64,000 bases of DNA from Aptenodytes patagonicus (lineage: Eukaryota; Chordata; Aves; Sphenisciformes; Spheniscidae). The notes under the pieces are model-generated. The model made no database searches and was not told the origin of the DNA. It worked only from the letters and a program-made list of their open reading frames with translations. The translations under genes were made by a program, and so were the position numbers. This document shows positions 48,801 through 60,377 of this stretch, piece after piece; position 1 is the stretch's first letter, and each line of letters opens with the position of its first letter. Location: positions 138,747,636-138,811,635 of the forward strand of contig NC_134950.1 of assembly GCF_965638725.1 (NCBI RefSeq). The letters run 5' to 3'.

Positions 48801-50000
48801 CCTCTTGACATGTATTGAGAATGGCTAGTTAGTTGCTTAAACAGGACAGCACTTGAGGAAAAAAAAAAAGCTTTGTGCATTTACATTATACTTCAGTAAT
48901 CGTCTGAAGTCTCTTAAGGTCTTTCAGTACGTGAGTAGGCTCTTACACTGAACGTACAAGTATGTGCTTGAAACGGACACCAATACTTCTCCACATACGA
49001 AGCAGTAATTCACAGACCAAGCACCAGGAGATGGCGCTGACAGCAGATGTTGAAGAATCAGCTACACCTGAAGAGCTGTCTTTAGCAAGTTCTCAACATC
49101 CCTCTGCATTCAGGTTCAACTCTTCCCCTTCGAAACCTCAAGACAATTCCTTCTTTAGGAGCACTGGGCACATCAAAGTCTGAAAGTGTTCTCATGGGCA
49201 TGTATTTCAACTTCTTTTTCCTGCAGGAGCAAGGAGGCATCTCCCTAGTAAAGGGAGACTGTATGAGAACCCACTTCTGTCTGCCCTCGCTGTCTTCCTT
49301 TCCACCTCACTCAGCTGCTGGCCTTAATGGCCTTAACTCTTCCCCTTTTCTGCCTGCAGAACTGTCTTTCAGGCTACAGCAGCGGCCTACCACACCAGAA
49401 GCAGCAACTGAATGAAGAAACAGTGCACTGCAGGTCTGCAATTCAGTGTGATTAGAAACAAATGGAACATTATGCACCTTGGGTGTTTAGATGTCTGATG
49501 TTCCAGTTGATGCATCACTTCTATTACAGGTTGGAAGAGGGACCATGCTTTCCTTCAGCTCAGACAACACTTACTACATGGATAATGTACCATTTTAACT
49601 TTAATTCTTTTCTTTCTTCTTTTTTTTTTTTAAAAACAAACTACTGAAAACCATCACTTTTTTTTATTTTTTTTTCTTTTTTTTTTTTTTTTTACACATC
49701 ATTCAATTTTTCAATCTCTCATTAAATCGAGACTGTCAGCTGGATGACAGAGGAATATACACTGCTGAGTTATTACAACAATAATTTTACACCATCTGAA
49801 AAAATAGCTGTACAACAACTTTCCAGACATCAAGTTTCTTACATTAAAGATGACAGACCACTATTGATTCCCATGTTGTGCAAATACCAAACTTCATTCA
49901 CTGGTCAAAGAAAAAAGAAGTTTCAAGTTAATCAGCTGCAGATTACATTCTCCTGGTTTCCTTCATTCATTGTTCTCATAGTGAAGATACCCATTAAAAA
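45882..50000. other. Convergent AGR2-TSPAN13 intergenic region, no gene recognised
   Basis: AT-rich sequence with poly-A at 47418-47436 and poly-T at 49658-49693. If TSPAN13 uses a distal poly(A) site, its 3'UTR may extend into the right part. The open frames here look random. Confidence 0.5.
49658..49693. repeat. Poly-T tract
   Basis: Nearly uninterrupted T with single A and C interruptions; A-rich on the TSPAN13 strand. Confidence 0.85.
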
Positions 50001-50013
50001 GTAAAGAATTATT

Positions 50014-50019
50014 TTTATT
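50014..50019 (-). terminator. TSPAN13: Candidate TSPAN13 poly(A) signal (AATAAA on - strand)
   Basis: TTTATT on the + strand, about 630 nt past the stop on the gene strand. Other TTTATT hexamers lie further left, so the site used is uncertain. Confidence 0.35.
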
Positions 50020-50649
50020 CTCAACAAAATTCTAAAGCTACCAGAAAGCCAAAACAAACAGGGAAGGGGAGGGGTGAAGACTACAGTACTCATTAACATA
50101 CACTTATGTGCACTACAGAAAATAACAACTTCAGCTTCTGTTTTTACCTTAACACCAAAGTGGGAGACCATTATTAAGACAAAAAAGTTGACTAGAGTTC
50201 ATCCTAAAGCCTAACTAAATCATACAGTCCAGCCATCCACCATATATTTTTATCATTTTAATGAGAAATCATGTTATTTTTTGTAATCAGTGAATACAGC
50301 AGAAAATACTTTTGGGTTTTTTTGGACACCAGAGAAGCCAGTAGTGCTATAAAATTCACTGTATAGAGTTCACCACATCAATTACCAAAGTCTTAACAGA
50401 GTTACTTAACCAGCTTAGAGCAGCAGTCTGACTCTGCCCAGCTACTGAATGCACCAGTCTACTTCAAGACAGAGATTCTTAAAAGAAAAATAGTGGGAAA
50501 TTAAACATGAAAACTACAAATTTCTTACGGAACTAAAGTTTTCTTTTGGGTACATGTAGAATACCTATTATGGAGAAATACCAAACTATAGAGAATCAGT
50601 ATTTTGAAGTAGAGCGTGCAGAGAGAAGATTCAGTCCTTTATAAACTTA

Positions 50650-50724
50650 TCAAAGAAATGCACTAGGGTTTGCACGGGGATCCTTTTGGTTCCTGTATCT
50701 ATACGTCAGCCAGACGCCCAGAAT
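50650..50724 (-). CDS. TSPAN13: TSPAN13 last coding exon (TM4 end, C-terminus)
   Basis: 75 nt including TGA at 50652-50650, encoding [20 protein letters not shown] and SAFL, the highly conserved tail. Confidence 0.96.
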   Translation of the reverse strand: MLGVWLTYRYRNQKDPRANPSAFL

Positions 50725-53700
50725 CTGAAAACAAAAACCAAAGATATTATTAAGCAGAGGGTCTCCACCCCATCTTCCATCAGTTTTACAAAATTTGTTT
50801 TAAACATAAAATCCTGACAATGAATTTCCAGTACACAAGTTTAGGATATTTTACTATTGCTAAAATTGCACAATCACACACCGGCTTTCTTAATTAGAAA
50901 AAAGAATGCACCTTCTCAGAAAGAATTCATACCTAGCAACAGAGAGAAGAACAATACAAAAAAGCCGAAACTGTATCCACAATGCAATGCGAAATATTTC
51001 TCATAGGCATGCCTACCATTAAATTAGTCTTCCCCTCCCCAAATGATAAATATTCATAAACCTGTTTTTAGTGTAATGATAAACAAATCCTGCAAATTGT
51101 TTCATTTTACAGTTACCACTTAACTATAAGGCTATTTTTCTAGTACATTTTCAAATCCTGTCATTCCCTCCAACCACCTTCCCCCCTCCCAGCAGCTTCA
51201 CGTTTTTAGTAGAGAAATTGAGGGCAGATGTCAGAGTGATTCTGTTTAAGTTGCTCTCTCTCTCTTGTTGCTGTAATATCTACAAACCTTCTGAAAACTG
51301 CACTAAGCAGCAGGAGGTGTATCTTCACATGCTCTACTGTGGGGTTATGAAAGACCCGCTCTGAGGATTTTTATTCACCAATCAATAAAGTATATGTATC
51401 ATCTGGACGTTAAACCAAAGAGTCAAAAGATCTTTTCAACCTGATGTTTAAAATACAGTCCACTCATCATGAAACTATATCTTTGCACTAGAGGAGGCGC
51501 AAAAAAAAATCCCAAATCCAAAAAACCCCAAAGACTCTGTGTGTGCACAGGTGGGGGGAGGCAGGAAGAACAGGGGAACAAGGTAAAGCAATGGCACTCT
51601 TTTTATTACTTTTGGAGAATGGTAAACCTGAATAGCTAACTTTCTGCAAAACCTAAACTTTATAGCACCACATTTTAATGTGGTATCTAGTTGCGGCTTG
51701 TAGTCTAAATAACATAAAGTTGCAAGAACTCCCAGTGTTGAATAAAGACAAGCCCTCCTTTTAGCATACTTCAGCAAGCTGATAGCCTATAATTTGACCT
51801 AGTTATTTGACCCCTGAGATAGTACTGAGAGTTCCTGTAATAAACCCCCTAAAATTGTTTCACAAAACAAAGCCTTAAAAGTGGGGAAAAAGCACTCAAT
51901 TTTCTAACCTCCTACTCACTTACCTCTGTGAAACTGAAGAAGAGTCCTATGCCTCCAACAAATCTCAGCACCATTCCAGAATATTCTTCTATTATCGGTG
52001 CACATGGTTGACACTGGCGACTTCTAAAACAATCCTGTAGCAGATACAGAGAATTGCACTCCATTTTCTGATGACACTTCATTGATTGAAAGCATCTAGT
52101 TAGCTCTATAAAAGACTGCCAGCCATGGACAAAACTCTAGCAGTTTTAAAAGACCCCAAAAACGCAAGTATATAAATGACAATGGAGTACAACCTTCACA
52201 GGGTGCTGTGTGATTATGTTTCCAATGTTAACTAAAGAGCTTAGTATCATTATAACAACTACCTTACACATTTCTTAAAAAACCTCTGCTTTCTGCAACT
52301 ATGAGAACAGTTGTACATATTTGAACAAACACAATGAAATTTTAAGTTTTTTCATGAAGAACTTACAGAGGAGCAGGTTTCATTCACATCAAAAACTCTG
52401 AATCCACAACAATTCAGATTTCTCTCAATATCTGTTCTTGCACTTTTAGTGTTATTCCATCCCACCTCTAGAAGTTGACTCTAGAAGGCATAAGCAAATA
52501 CATATTATATTAATTGAACTGGTTTGCATTTCATTGGAAACCAATATACTAGGCCAAGCTGATAATTCTCTAACTAAAACCTTCAGACCCTGAAGTCTAA
52601 CAGGATTAATATATTAAAGCATGACTTGAATGTTCAAACAGCCTGTGTAGCTAAGGAAATAGCAGCACCTAGCAGCAGCACATTCATGGTTATAATTAAT
52701 TTTCTTCCTTTCTTTTTCCTAAACCCAGTAAGAGCACTAGTAATGGGACATGCAACTAATCTAACTGGGACTGCTCAGACTTTAAACAAATAGTGCACTG
52801 ACATGTAGGAAGCTGATTATTTAGTCACTGTACCCTTGCCTGCTTCTTATGCAGTTAAGAATTAGTCTCCATACCCCATGGAAGCTGGTTTTACTTTCAC
52901 ACTTAAGGGTCGCCTCTGTTCCTAATATAGTCACAACCTTTTCAGTTGCACGAGAACAATTCAGTGGCTTTATCATCTTTATGTTATGATTACTGTAGAT
53001 TTCATCAGCTTATCTGGAATTGCTGAACACGTAAGGGAGTCAAGATTTCATGCTGCTACTCTTGTGACCATAAACCTACACAGGAAGCTTTAAAAGCTGT
53101 CATTTTTAAAAAATTGTTTTCTGAAAGTAATTTTAGAACCCAGATATATTTCTTTCTAGCTACCACAGCCAAGCACTGCCTGCGGTCTAGTCTTTATTTA
53201 AAAGGATAATGCTGATTTTCTTAAAATACGCTCTCCCCATTTTGTGGAAGACTATATGTGTGTATATATATTAAAAATATATATGTGTGTGTGTATGTAC
53301 ATATATATTTATAGTATTATAAGTATTATATAAGTCAGGAAACTTTTCTTACCTGCTGTTCCTTGTTTAGTGTCAAACAGGCACAGGAGACAGAAAACTG
53401 GACAATAAAGACTAGCAAAAGAATAATCATGTACTGGAAATAGTAGTTAAGTCTCAAATTAATTTTGCTTTTATAACACAGATGCCTAATGGTATTCCTT
53501 ATTTCACTGGATAACAATAGGTCCTTTAAAACACAAGAACTATAGAAGTAAATTCTGACTGGATGTGGAAAAGATGACCCAAATAATGTTCCCAGAACTC
53601 AATCACCATATATTATCTCTTTTGGGCTACTACTATACATAGCTGGTATTTCTGGGTTAGGTGTTCCTTGCCTAGCAAGACAACACGAGCAGAGAAGTTA

Positions 53701-54931
53701 ATAAAAGGAGCTTTGAGAGAGAGAAATCTACAGCCAATTTCTCCAGCTTTAGGGACTCATGTTGTCATTTCAAGATACTTCACTTAAATACAGTAGTAAA
53801 GAAAATACTCTTCTGGCTATTGCATATTCGGAATTTTTTTTCCTTCAATGACATAGTCTTGTAATTAATTACAAACGGTAACTTTAGCCTAGATTAAAAA
53901 AAAGTGAGAGTTGCTTTTGGAACATAGCCTCGCACGCTTTTGGACTAATGCACCTGAAAACAGTATAAAACAAAAAGAACAAACTTTGATACTAATGATC
54001 ACATTTTGAAAGTCAGGCACTGGCTTCACAATTTGGCCGCTATGTTCAGAGGCATATGTTCAGAGGCAGATACTTATCTCACACAATTAAACTGTTTGTA
54101 AAGTGGAAACACGAAATACTTATACACCTCAACAAGAAAAATAAGAATTTTATCTGATGAATGTCTTCTCTCATCCAAGCAGATCAATTTTTTTATGCAA
54201 GGCAGCACTACAGACTGCTTACAAAGAGTCAGTAAGCATAAAGGGGCAGCAAAGCACACTGAGAAGGCCTGCACTCATTTCCAGTCTGGATTCACAATTA
54301 AAGACTCCGTATGAAAAGAAAGTGCTTCTTGACAGCCTGTATTACCCACAACGCATTCCCCTGCCAGCTACAACCAGCTTGCTATCTGGACGTATCACCT
54401 TTCTCTACCATTAAACATTAATAGTTCACACACTCTAGTTTGGTGTATGGTTTAGCACACAGTAAGAGGCACCTGTGACGCAGTGACCCACCGTAAAAAG
54501 CTCTCAAAAATTAAAATATTTTGATTTTTAAAAAAGGAGACGTGAATACTTTTGTCTTCAGAGCACAAACAAGAGAGAAAAAAAGGAAGCTGGAATAAAG
54601 TTAAATGGGAAGGAAGTTTCATTTAGACTGCACTTGACCAAAATAAGAGTGTGAATTTCTGTTCTGTTTCTGAAGCACTTTCCACATCAGTCTCAGCTGA
54701 CAGAGCAGGTTGTTTACACGGCTTGAACCAAGCTGTGGTCCATGTAATGCATTAGAAGGATACAAAGAATAGCAATACTTGGTGATGTTTCACCGCACCA
54801 ATTAATCCGACTAAGGCAATAAGGAAGAGGAAGATTCCTACTGCAATTGCCACTCCAACAACTCTGAAACTAGAGATGAGGCCAAAGCCGATTCCCCATG
54901 CCGCAATTCCAATCAGCAGCAGGCTTACCAG
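50650..54931 (-). CDS. TSPAN13: TSPAN13, tetraspanin 13, partial (first coding exon outside window)
   Basis: TSPAN13 is a four-pass tetraspanin. On the - strand, exons 54931-54764, 53433-53353, 52480-52367, 52034-51924 and 50724-50650 join in frame, all phase 0, giving 182 aa. With about 21-22 residues from the missing first exon this matches the human length of 204. Visible in order: the end of TM1 ([12 protein letters not shown]), TM2 ([20 protein letters not shown]), TM3 ([13 protein letters not shown]), and the large extracellular loop with the tetraspanin CCG motif and four further cysteines. Two N-glycosylation sequons (NNT, NET) lie in that loop. TM4 ([19 protein letters not shown]) and the conserved tail [12 protein letters not shown] follow. 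No GC-rich exon encoding the N-terminus was found up to 64000, so intron 1 exceeds 9 kb. Convergent with AGR2. Confidence 0.96.
51924..52034 (-). CDS. TSPAN13: TSPAN13 coding exon 5 (loop end, TM4 start)
   Basis: 111 nt, 37 codons, starting [20 protein letters not shown] and ending GLFFSFTE. It supplies the last three loop cysteines. Acceptor gctacag, donor GTAAGT. Confidence 0.95.
52367..52480 (-). CDS. TSPAN13: TSPAN13 coding exon 4 (large loop, CCG motif)
   Basis: 114 nt, 38 codons. It contains [17 protein letters not shown] and NETCSS: the CCG motif and both sequons. Acceptor ccttctag, donor GTAAGT. Confidence 0.95.
53252..53310. repeat. (TA)/(TG) compound microsatellite in a TSPAN13 intron
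   Basis: Alternating TATATG, TGTG and ATATAT units just beyond the donor of exon 3 on the gene strand. Confidence 0.85.
53353..53433 (-). CDS. TSPAN13: TSPAN13 coding exon 3 (TM3)
   Basis: 81 nt, 27 codons, encoding [20 protein letters not shown] and TLNKEQQ. Donor GTAAGA. Confidence 0.95.
54764..54931 (-). CDS. TSPAN13: TSPAN13 coding exon 2 (TM1 end, TM2)
   Basis: 168 nt, 56 codons, phase 0 at both ends. Acceptor ttccctccag, donor GTATCC, weak after the GT. It ends [12 protein letters not shown]. Confidence 0.95.
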
Positions 54932-57900
54932 CTGGAGGGAAGAGAAAACAAAAAGTTAGTCTACATTTTAAAAGAGGCTCAACCTACACACAGCTACATT
55001 CTTTACATTAAAGTTAATTAGAAAGGTACAGGGGTTTTTTTCCAGTTCAAAGAGAAGCAGCACAACCCTAAACAAACCAATCCTCCACTTCATTGTAAAG
55101 ATAACTTCAGTTCCAGATGTTTTAAGGCACACATATTCTTCAACACTGTTAATGTGGAGCTGTTACAACTTAAGCTACCTACGTGTCAAGCCATGCTGCG
55201 TTATCTGTGACTGACTAGAGACACTAAACTGAAGTGTAGATTGTAACAGAATTGACAAATAAGCTAAAGTCATCGGATTTAATTCACAGAATGGAAGAAT
55301 GAAAATTCCAGATGTTTTCTGAAACAGAGGCAGTGTATTTAAAGAAAATAGGATACACAGCTCCACAGCTTTGAACATGTACAAAAGTGCACTTTGCCAA
55401 AACTTACTGTAATCAGGAATACAGCTGTATTGATTCCTTAGAGAAGCTTCTACATAGTTGATGATATAACACAACAGTTAAAGTCACACAAAAATACTTT
55501 TTTAGATCTGTATCTCAAGGACTTCATGTAGTAAAGCAATAAAGGTGCCCTGTCTCCGCTACATATTTCTTCAAGAAAACAGCTCTATTATGAAGTTAAT
55601 CCTATTTCAATACCCAAAACACTCTTATGCTGTTTCATTCCTTTTAAAGATGGTATTCAGGGAAAGCAGGCAGAATCTGTCCCAGTTAGTTTACTGGGAT
55701 TTATTGTTTATATGGGCAGGAAGCTCCAGCCTTTCCTGTTTCCATGCCAAAAAAACACAGAACAAAAGAAAATTCCAACACGAAAAGCTGCAGAGACATT
55801 TGTAATGAGGTACAGCAGGAGGGAAGCAGCAGAAAAAGCCAATCCAGATGTCCAATACACAAGATGCCTAATCTCTTGTTTGAAACAGTTAGACCTATGT
55901 ATAACATATCGCCCATTACATTCTCTGTTAAATAACACCAATTCAACGTGCAAGTTTTAACTTTCCAAACCCTTGACCTCACCAAAAAATACCCAGAAGT
56001 TGTATCATTATTTAAAAAAAAAAAACAAACAAACCCCAAAACAAAACAGTAGGTGCTTAGTCTAGTCCAACTACTTGGCTTTATTCAACAACAAATACAG
56101 AGCAAGCGCTTCGGTCTTGTTTGAATGGAAACTGGTAAGCAAGTGTATCTCACAATGTTCTACTGCTTATCCAGAGGGGTGAAAAAATAAAAAAGAGGAA
56201 ATTTCCAACTTATCCATCATTTCAGTATACTTACCCTACAGCAGGGCACTTTTGTTGGTTTTAATACCAAATATGTCTGTGTATTTTTTCAACTTAAGTA
56301 CCTTTTAGAAGGCTGACCTATGTAATGCTGCTTTTGAAACATGGAAGTCGAAGATAACATCAAGAGAGCTAGTAAAACAAATAGTGATGCTCATCAAGAT
56401 CAAAACACAGTGGGTGTTTTTTTCGCACGTTCACACGAATACGCCTCAAAAGATGTTTTTACCAAATCCACAGGAGAAATTTAAGAGAGTCTGTAAGAAG
56501 AAAGGGAGAATATTTATCATACCTACACCTCTCTCTCACCATGTGAAGAGACAAAAGAACAACATAAAATTCAAAGGAGTTGCTCAATACCAGTAGAGTT
56601 TTAGGATTAAAAAGCCTTAATCACTATGTTTAGTTAAAACCAAAACACCGGGCCAAGATATCGTGAATCTAGTTACAGACAGGGGGAAGAAAAAAATAAA
56701 ACAAAACAAAAGGCCTTGGCTCTGCCACAGACAGATTTTCTGAATGCATGCTGCACAAGGCTATAAACTTCCTGATGTTATGTTAAAAATTAGCCTTGCT
56801 AATCAGACAGTTAAGTGTAAGATCTACCCGTTCTCATCTATGCCAATTCACTTTATTTCATTGTCTCATACCACTGGGAAGATTCGTTTTTCCACATAAG
56901 TGTCAGAAGTGAACAACAAAAGAAATCACATAACCCAATTTCCAATCACAAAGTGCTGGCTGATGTCCACCTTTGCATCAACTTCTAAGCACTGAACTCA
57001 CACTGCCACTACATAACTCTTCAAAGTGTTATCTCATTTAAAAAAAAAAAAAATCTCAAAGGCAAAGTCAAATTTCAATTTATTTCACAAAAAAAAGCAG
57101 AAGAAACTTTGCTCCTAGTGATTTTCACCAATACTTCTTTCTCCTGCACGAGCTATGACTGCAAATCTTTATTTTCACCAATCTGCCTCCAGGATACCAA
57201 AATGTGTATTTGTTCAGCTCTTTGCTCATTTCATAAGATGTCTAAAACAATTAGATGAAATGAGCTTTATTCTTAAAGTATCAAAACCAAAAGAAGAGAC
57301 CTAAACAAAATCTGTGCTTAAAACACCTATTGGATAAATGCAGTGCGTGTGTTGCAGTGTACCGGTTACTTCTGGCTGCTGTTACTCATCTCAGCTTCCA
57401 TTATTCTGAGGATATGTACCTGCAATTAGTGTGTATGACACTAGAAGTTATTACCATGATCCCCTGGCCCAAAAAGCTTTTGTGGTAGAAAGAGCCACAT
57501 ACTGAATCTAGAACGGCTATGGTTTTCAAGTGGAAAAAAACCCTCTCTGGCTTTTAAACCCATTGTTGAACCCCAGATTTTCAGGAATTGGGTGACCGGC
57601 TTTGAAAAATAAAACAACATAAAATAGTTTAGTTTCTCTTTTGATCACATTCTAGTCTTAGAGTCATCAGCCTCATTTTCAACCTTTACCTCCACAATAC
57701 CAAGGCTGTATTTCTCTTCTTTCACATGACAAAGTTGTCCATTGCCTAATTCCTTAAAACATCTGGAAATTCAGTATGATCACAGGTCCATGTTACTGGG
57801 CTCTGGCTGGCAAGCTATGTGAAAACACTGTAACCAGTCAGATACATGATTTGGATCAAAATAACTATCGGCTACTCCAATTTCGGCCACTTACAATTGT

Positions 57901-58649
57901 GGAAAACTGACCTCATATTTCAAAATGAAGTGGAGACTGCAGGTTTACAAACCATTCCAGAAACAGATTTAGTATTAAGTTCCTGCCTCCTCTGCACGTT
58001 GACTGAAAGATGAAATGACGGTTATTCCTTCATTTTCAGGTTTGGATTAGACAATCTGAATGTTGAGCAATGAAACTATATATTTATATAGTTTTATAAG
58101 GCCATAGAATGAAAAACTAAAGCAAACGCATACTACTACAAACAGGAGAATAATTTAAGCTGTTTTGGCAAGAGGTTTTACAAGTTTATAAAACAATGCA
58201 AGGCTCACAGTATTAGCCACTGTTTAGCTGCTAGAAATGACTACTCAACAATGCTTATTCCAGTGTTTTGAAATAAAAGGATTTAGATGCAATATTTCTA
58301 AAAGTGAAGCTGCTAAGACTTTGTAGTAAAACGTACTTGAAACAAAATTACTTAGTGACCCTAACTACTTTTAAATGAGTATCATGTACATTGTAAATGT
58401 ACAAGCTTTATTTACTTATTAAAAAGTCACATATTTCTGTTAAATAAAGGAAAGAGGACTCTCTACGGAGCTTCTGAATGCCACGTTTTATTTTACTGAA
58501 ACCGTATTTCACAGCACCAAAACTCCCCCAAAGAAAACAGCGTCACTTACATAAAGCTAGCTTTGGTTACTAACACGTCAAATATCTGCTTGATAACTCT
58601 ACCAGAAATACATGAAATCACAGTCCAGTTTTTAGTGATTAGGACTGAT

Positions 58650-59645
58650 CCAGTTTCCCACAGTAGTCTCATTAGTAAGCTGAAAAGGCGTGGGTTGGAG
58701 AAATGGCCTGTTAGACTGAATGACAACAGGCTGGACTGCTGAGCTTAAAGGGTAGCAATCGATGGCTCAGCATCCAGCTGGTAGCGGGTAAGGAGCACCA
58801 CAAAGGCTGATACTGGGACCAATGTTATACAGTATCTTCATCAACAACCCGGGTGATTAGACAGAATGAATCCTCAGAAAATTCATGGATGATACTAAAC
58901 GAGGAAGAGGGATTGACTCTCCAAATAGAGATTCAACTCAGACGGACCTCGATAAACTTGAGGAATGAGCCAACAGGAACCTCACAAAGTGCAAAATTCT
59001 GCTCCAAAATTCTTCAGTGGAGCCTGGGAACAGACCAATTGAACAACAGCCTTACTGAGATAGACCTGGGGATCACACCGGTTGCCAAGTTGAATATGAG
59101 TCAAAAGTCTGCTCTCATTGCAAATAGGGAAAGCCAAGAGGAGTGCAATCAAAGGAAACTCAATGCTGGTGAGATTGCAGCTCAAATACTGTGTCCTATT
59201 TCAAGCCCCCCAAGGTCGAGAAGGAATTTGAGAACCTGGAAAGAGTCACCAAAATGGCCTGGAGCCTTGAGGATGACGTTTGAGAAGCAGGTGATGGAGC
59301 TGAGTTTGTTTAGTCTGACAACGAGGCAGCCTAGGGATAATCTAATAGCAACTGAAGCTGAAGGCACATTACAAAAACAATGGAGGCAAACTCTTCTCAT
59401 TATTGACCGACCACAAAACAAGAGGCAACAACCACAAGTAATGGCTTGGGAAGTTCAGACTGGACATTAGAAAACACATCTGCAAGGCGGTTTGGTGTCA
59501 TACTCAGAGAGTTGATAATCTTTGTTCTCAGAGGTTTTCAAGACTCAGTAGACAAAGCCACAGCTGGCAAATGAGTGTTATTCATAATTCTGCTCTGAGC
59601 AGGAGCCTGGATAGATGAGCCCCAGAAGTCCCTTCGAACCAACAC
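58650..59645 (+). mobile_element. CR1 LINE, about 1 kb diverged 3' fragment, antisense in TSPAN13 intron 1
   Basis: Matches sense CR1 order. 'tatcttcatcaacaacccgg' and 'ttcatggatgatactaaac' correspond to the conserved CR1 upstream block. 'gaaggaatttgagaacctgg' and 'ggcttgggaagttcagactg' follow. It ends 'cccagaagtcccttcgaacc'. It is rich in substitutions and indels, hence old. The 205-codon open frame at 58853-59470 runs through it and shows no reverse-transcriptase motifs. Confidence 0.85.
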
Positions 59646-60352
59646 TCCCACACACCACAGCCAGCTCTTCCACCATGGAAGTTTTGCCACTCTTCACATC
59701 AAAAATCAAAGTCTTAACAGGCAGATAAGGGACAGATTTAGCACTGACCAAGGACTCTCCTGTACCGTCTAGCTCATTAAACAGAGAGTACCACAAGTTC
59801 CTAAACTCCATATCAACAAAACACCTTCTTACAAGCAGTAAGAAGGTCTCTCAATAAAAGAGCAATGAATGATTCTTCAGAAGTACTTACAGAGCTTCAA
59901 AACCACAAGTACAAGTCTTGTTCTCAGAAGTGATTTAAAAGGTCCCATTCACTTAAGGCATGTTTACATAGAAAGTCAACAGGCATTAAGAGCAAAAGAA
60001 TTTATTACAATCTCAAGCTGGAGCAACCTGTCTCACAGAAAGATGCTATAATCGTATACTGTCCACAAACCAGAAAAGCAACACAGAGCCGTGGGAAGTG
60101 TGTGAGGGTGACAGCTAGTATTTTAAATTTAATATCCTCATTTACTATATACTATCTTCTCCATCAACGCAAACTCTAGCAACTTTATTTAAAAAGCAAA
60201 CACGCAAACATGGGCTTAGCATAGTCCAATATATAAACTCATCAATTTGAAATTAAGTAAATGCTTTACCAGAACAAACCTATAGGTAGCAAAAATCCTA
60301 AGTGGAGATCAGTAGTTTTCACTATGAGAGCGAGTACTTCTTCTATGGAGTC

Positions 60353-60377
60353 AAAAAAAAAAAAAAAAAAAAAAAAT
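60353..60377. repeat. Poly-A run, 25 nt
   Basis: Uninterrupted A run in TSPAN13 intron 1 with no recognised retroposed body before it. Confidence 0.9.

Noticed and set aside
58853-59470. 205-codon open frame, the longest in the window
   Set aside because: It lies inside a diverged CR1 3' fragment, antisense in TSPAN13 intron 1, and shows no reverse-transcriptase or endonuclease motif. It is a chance frame in a repeat.
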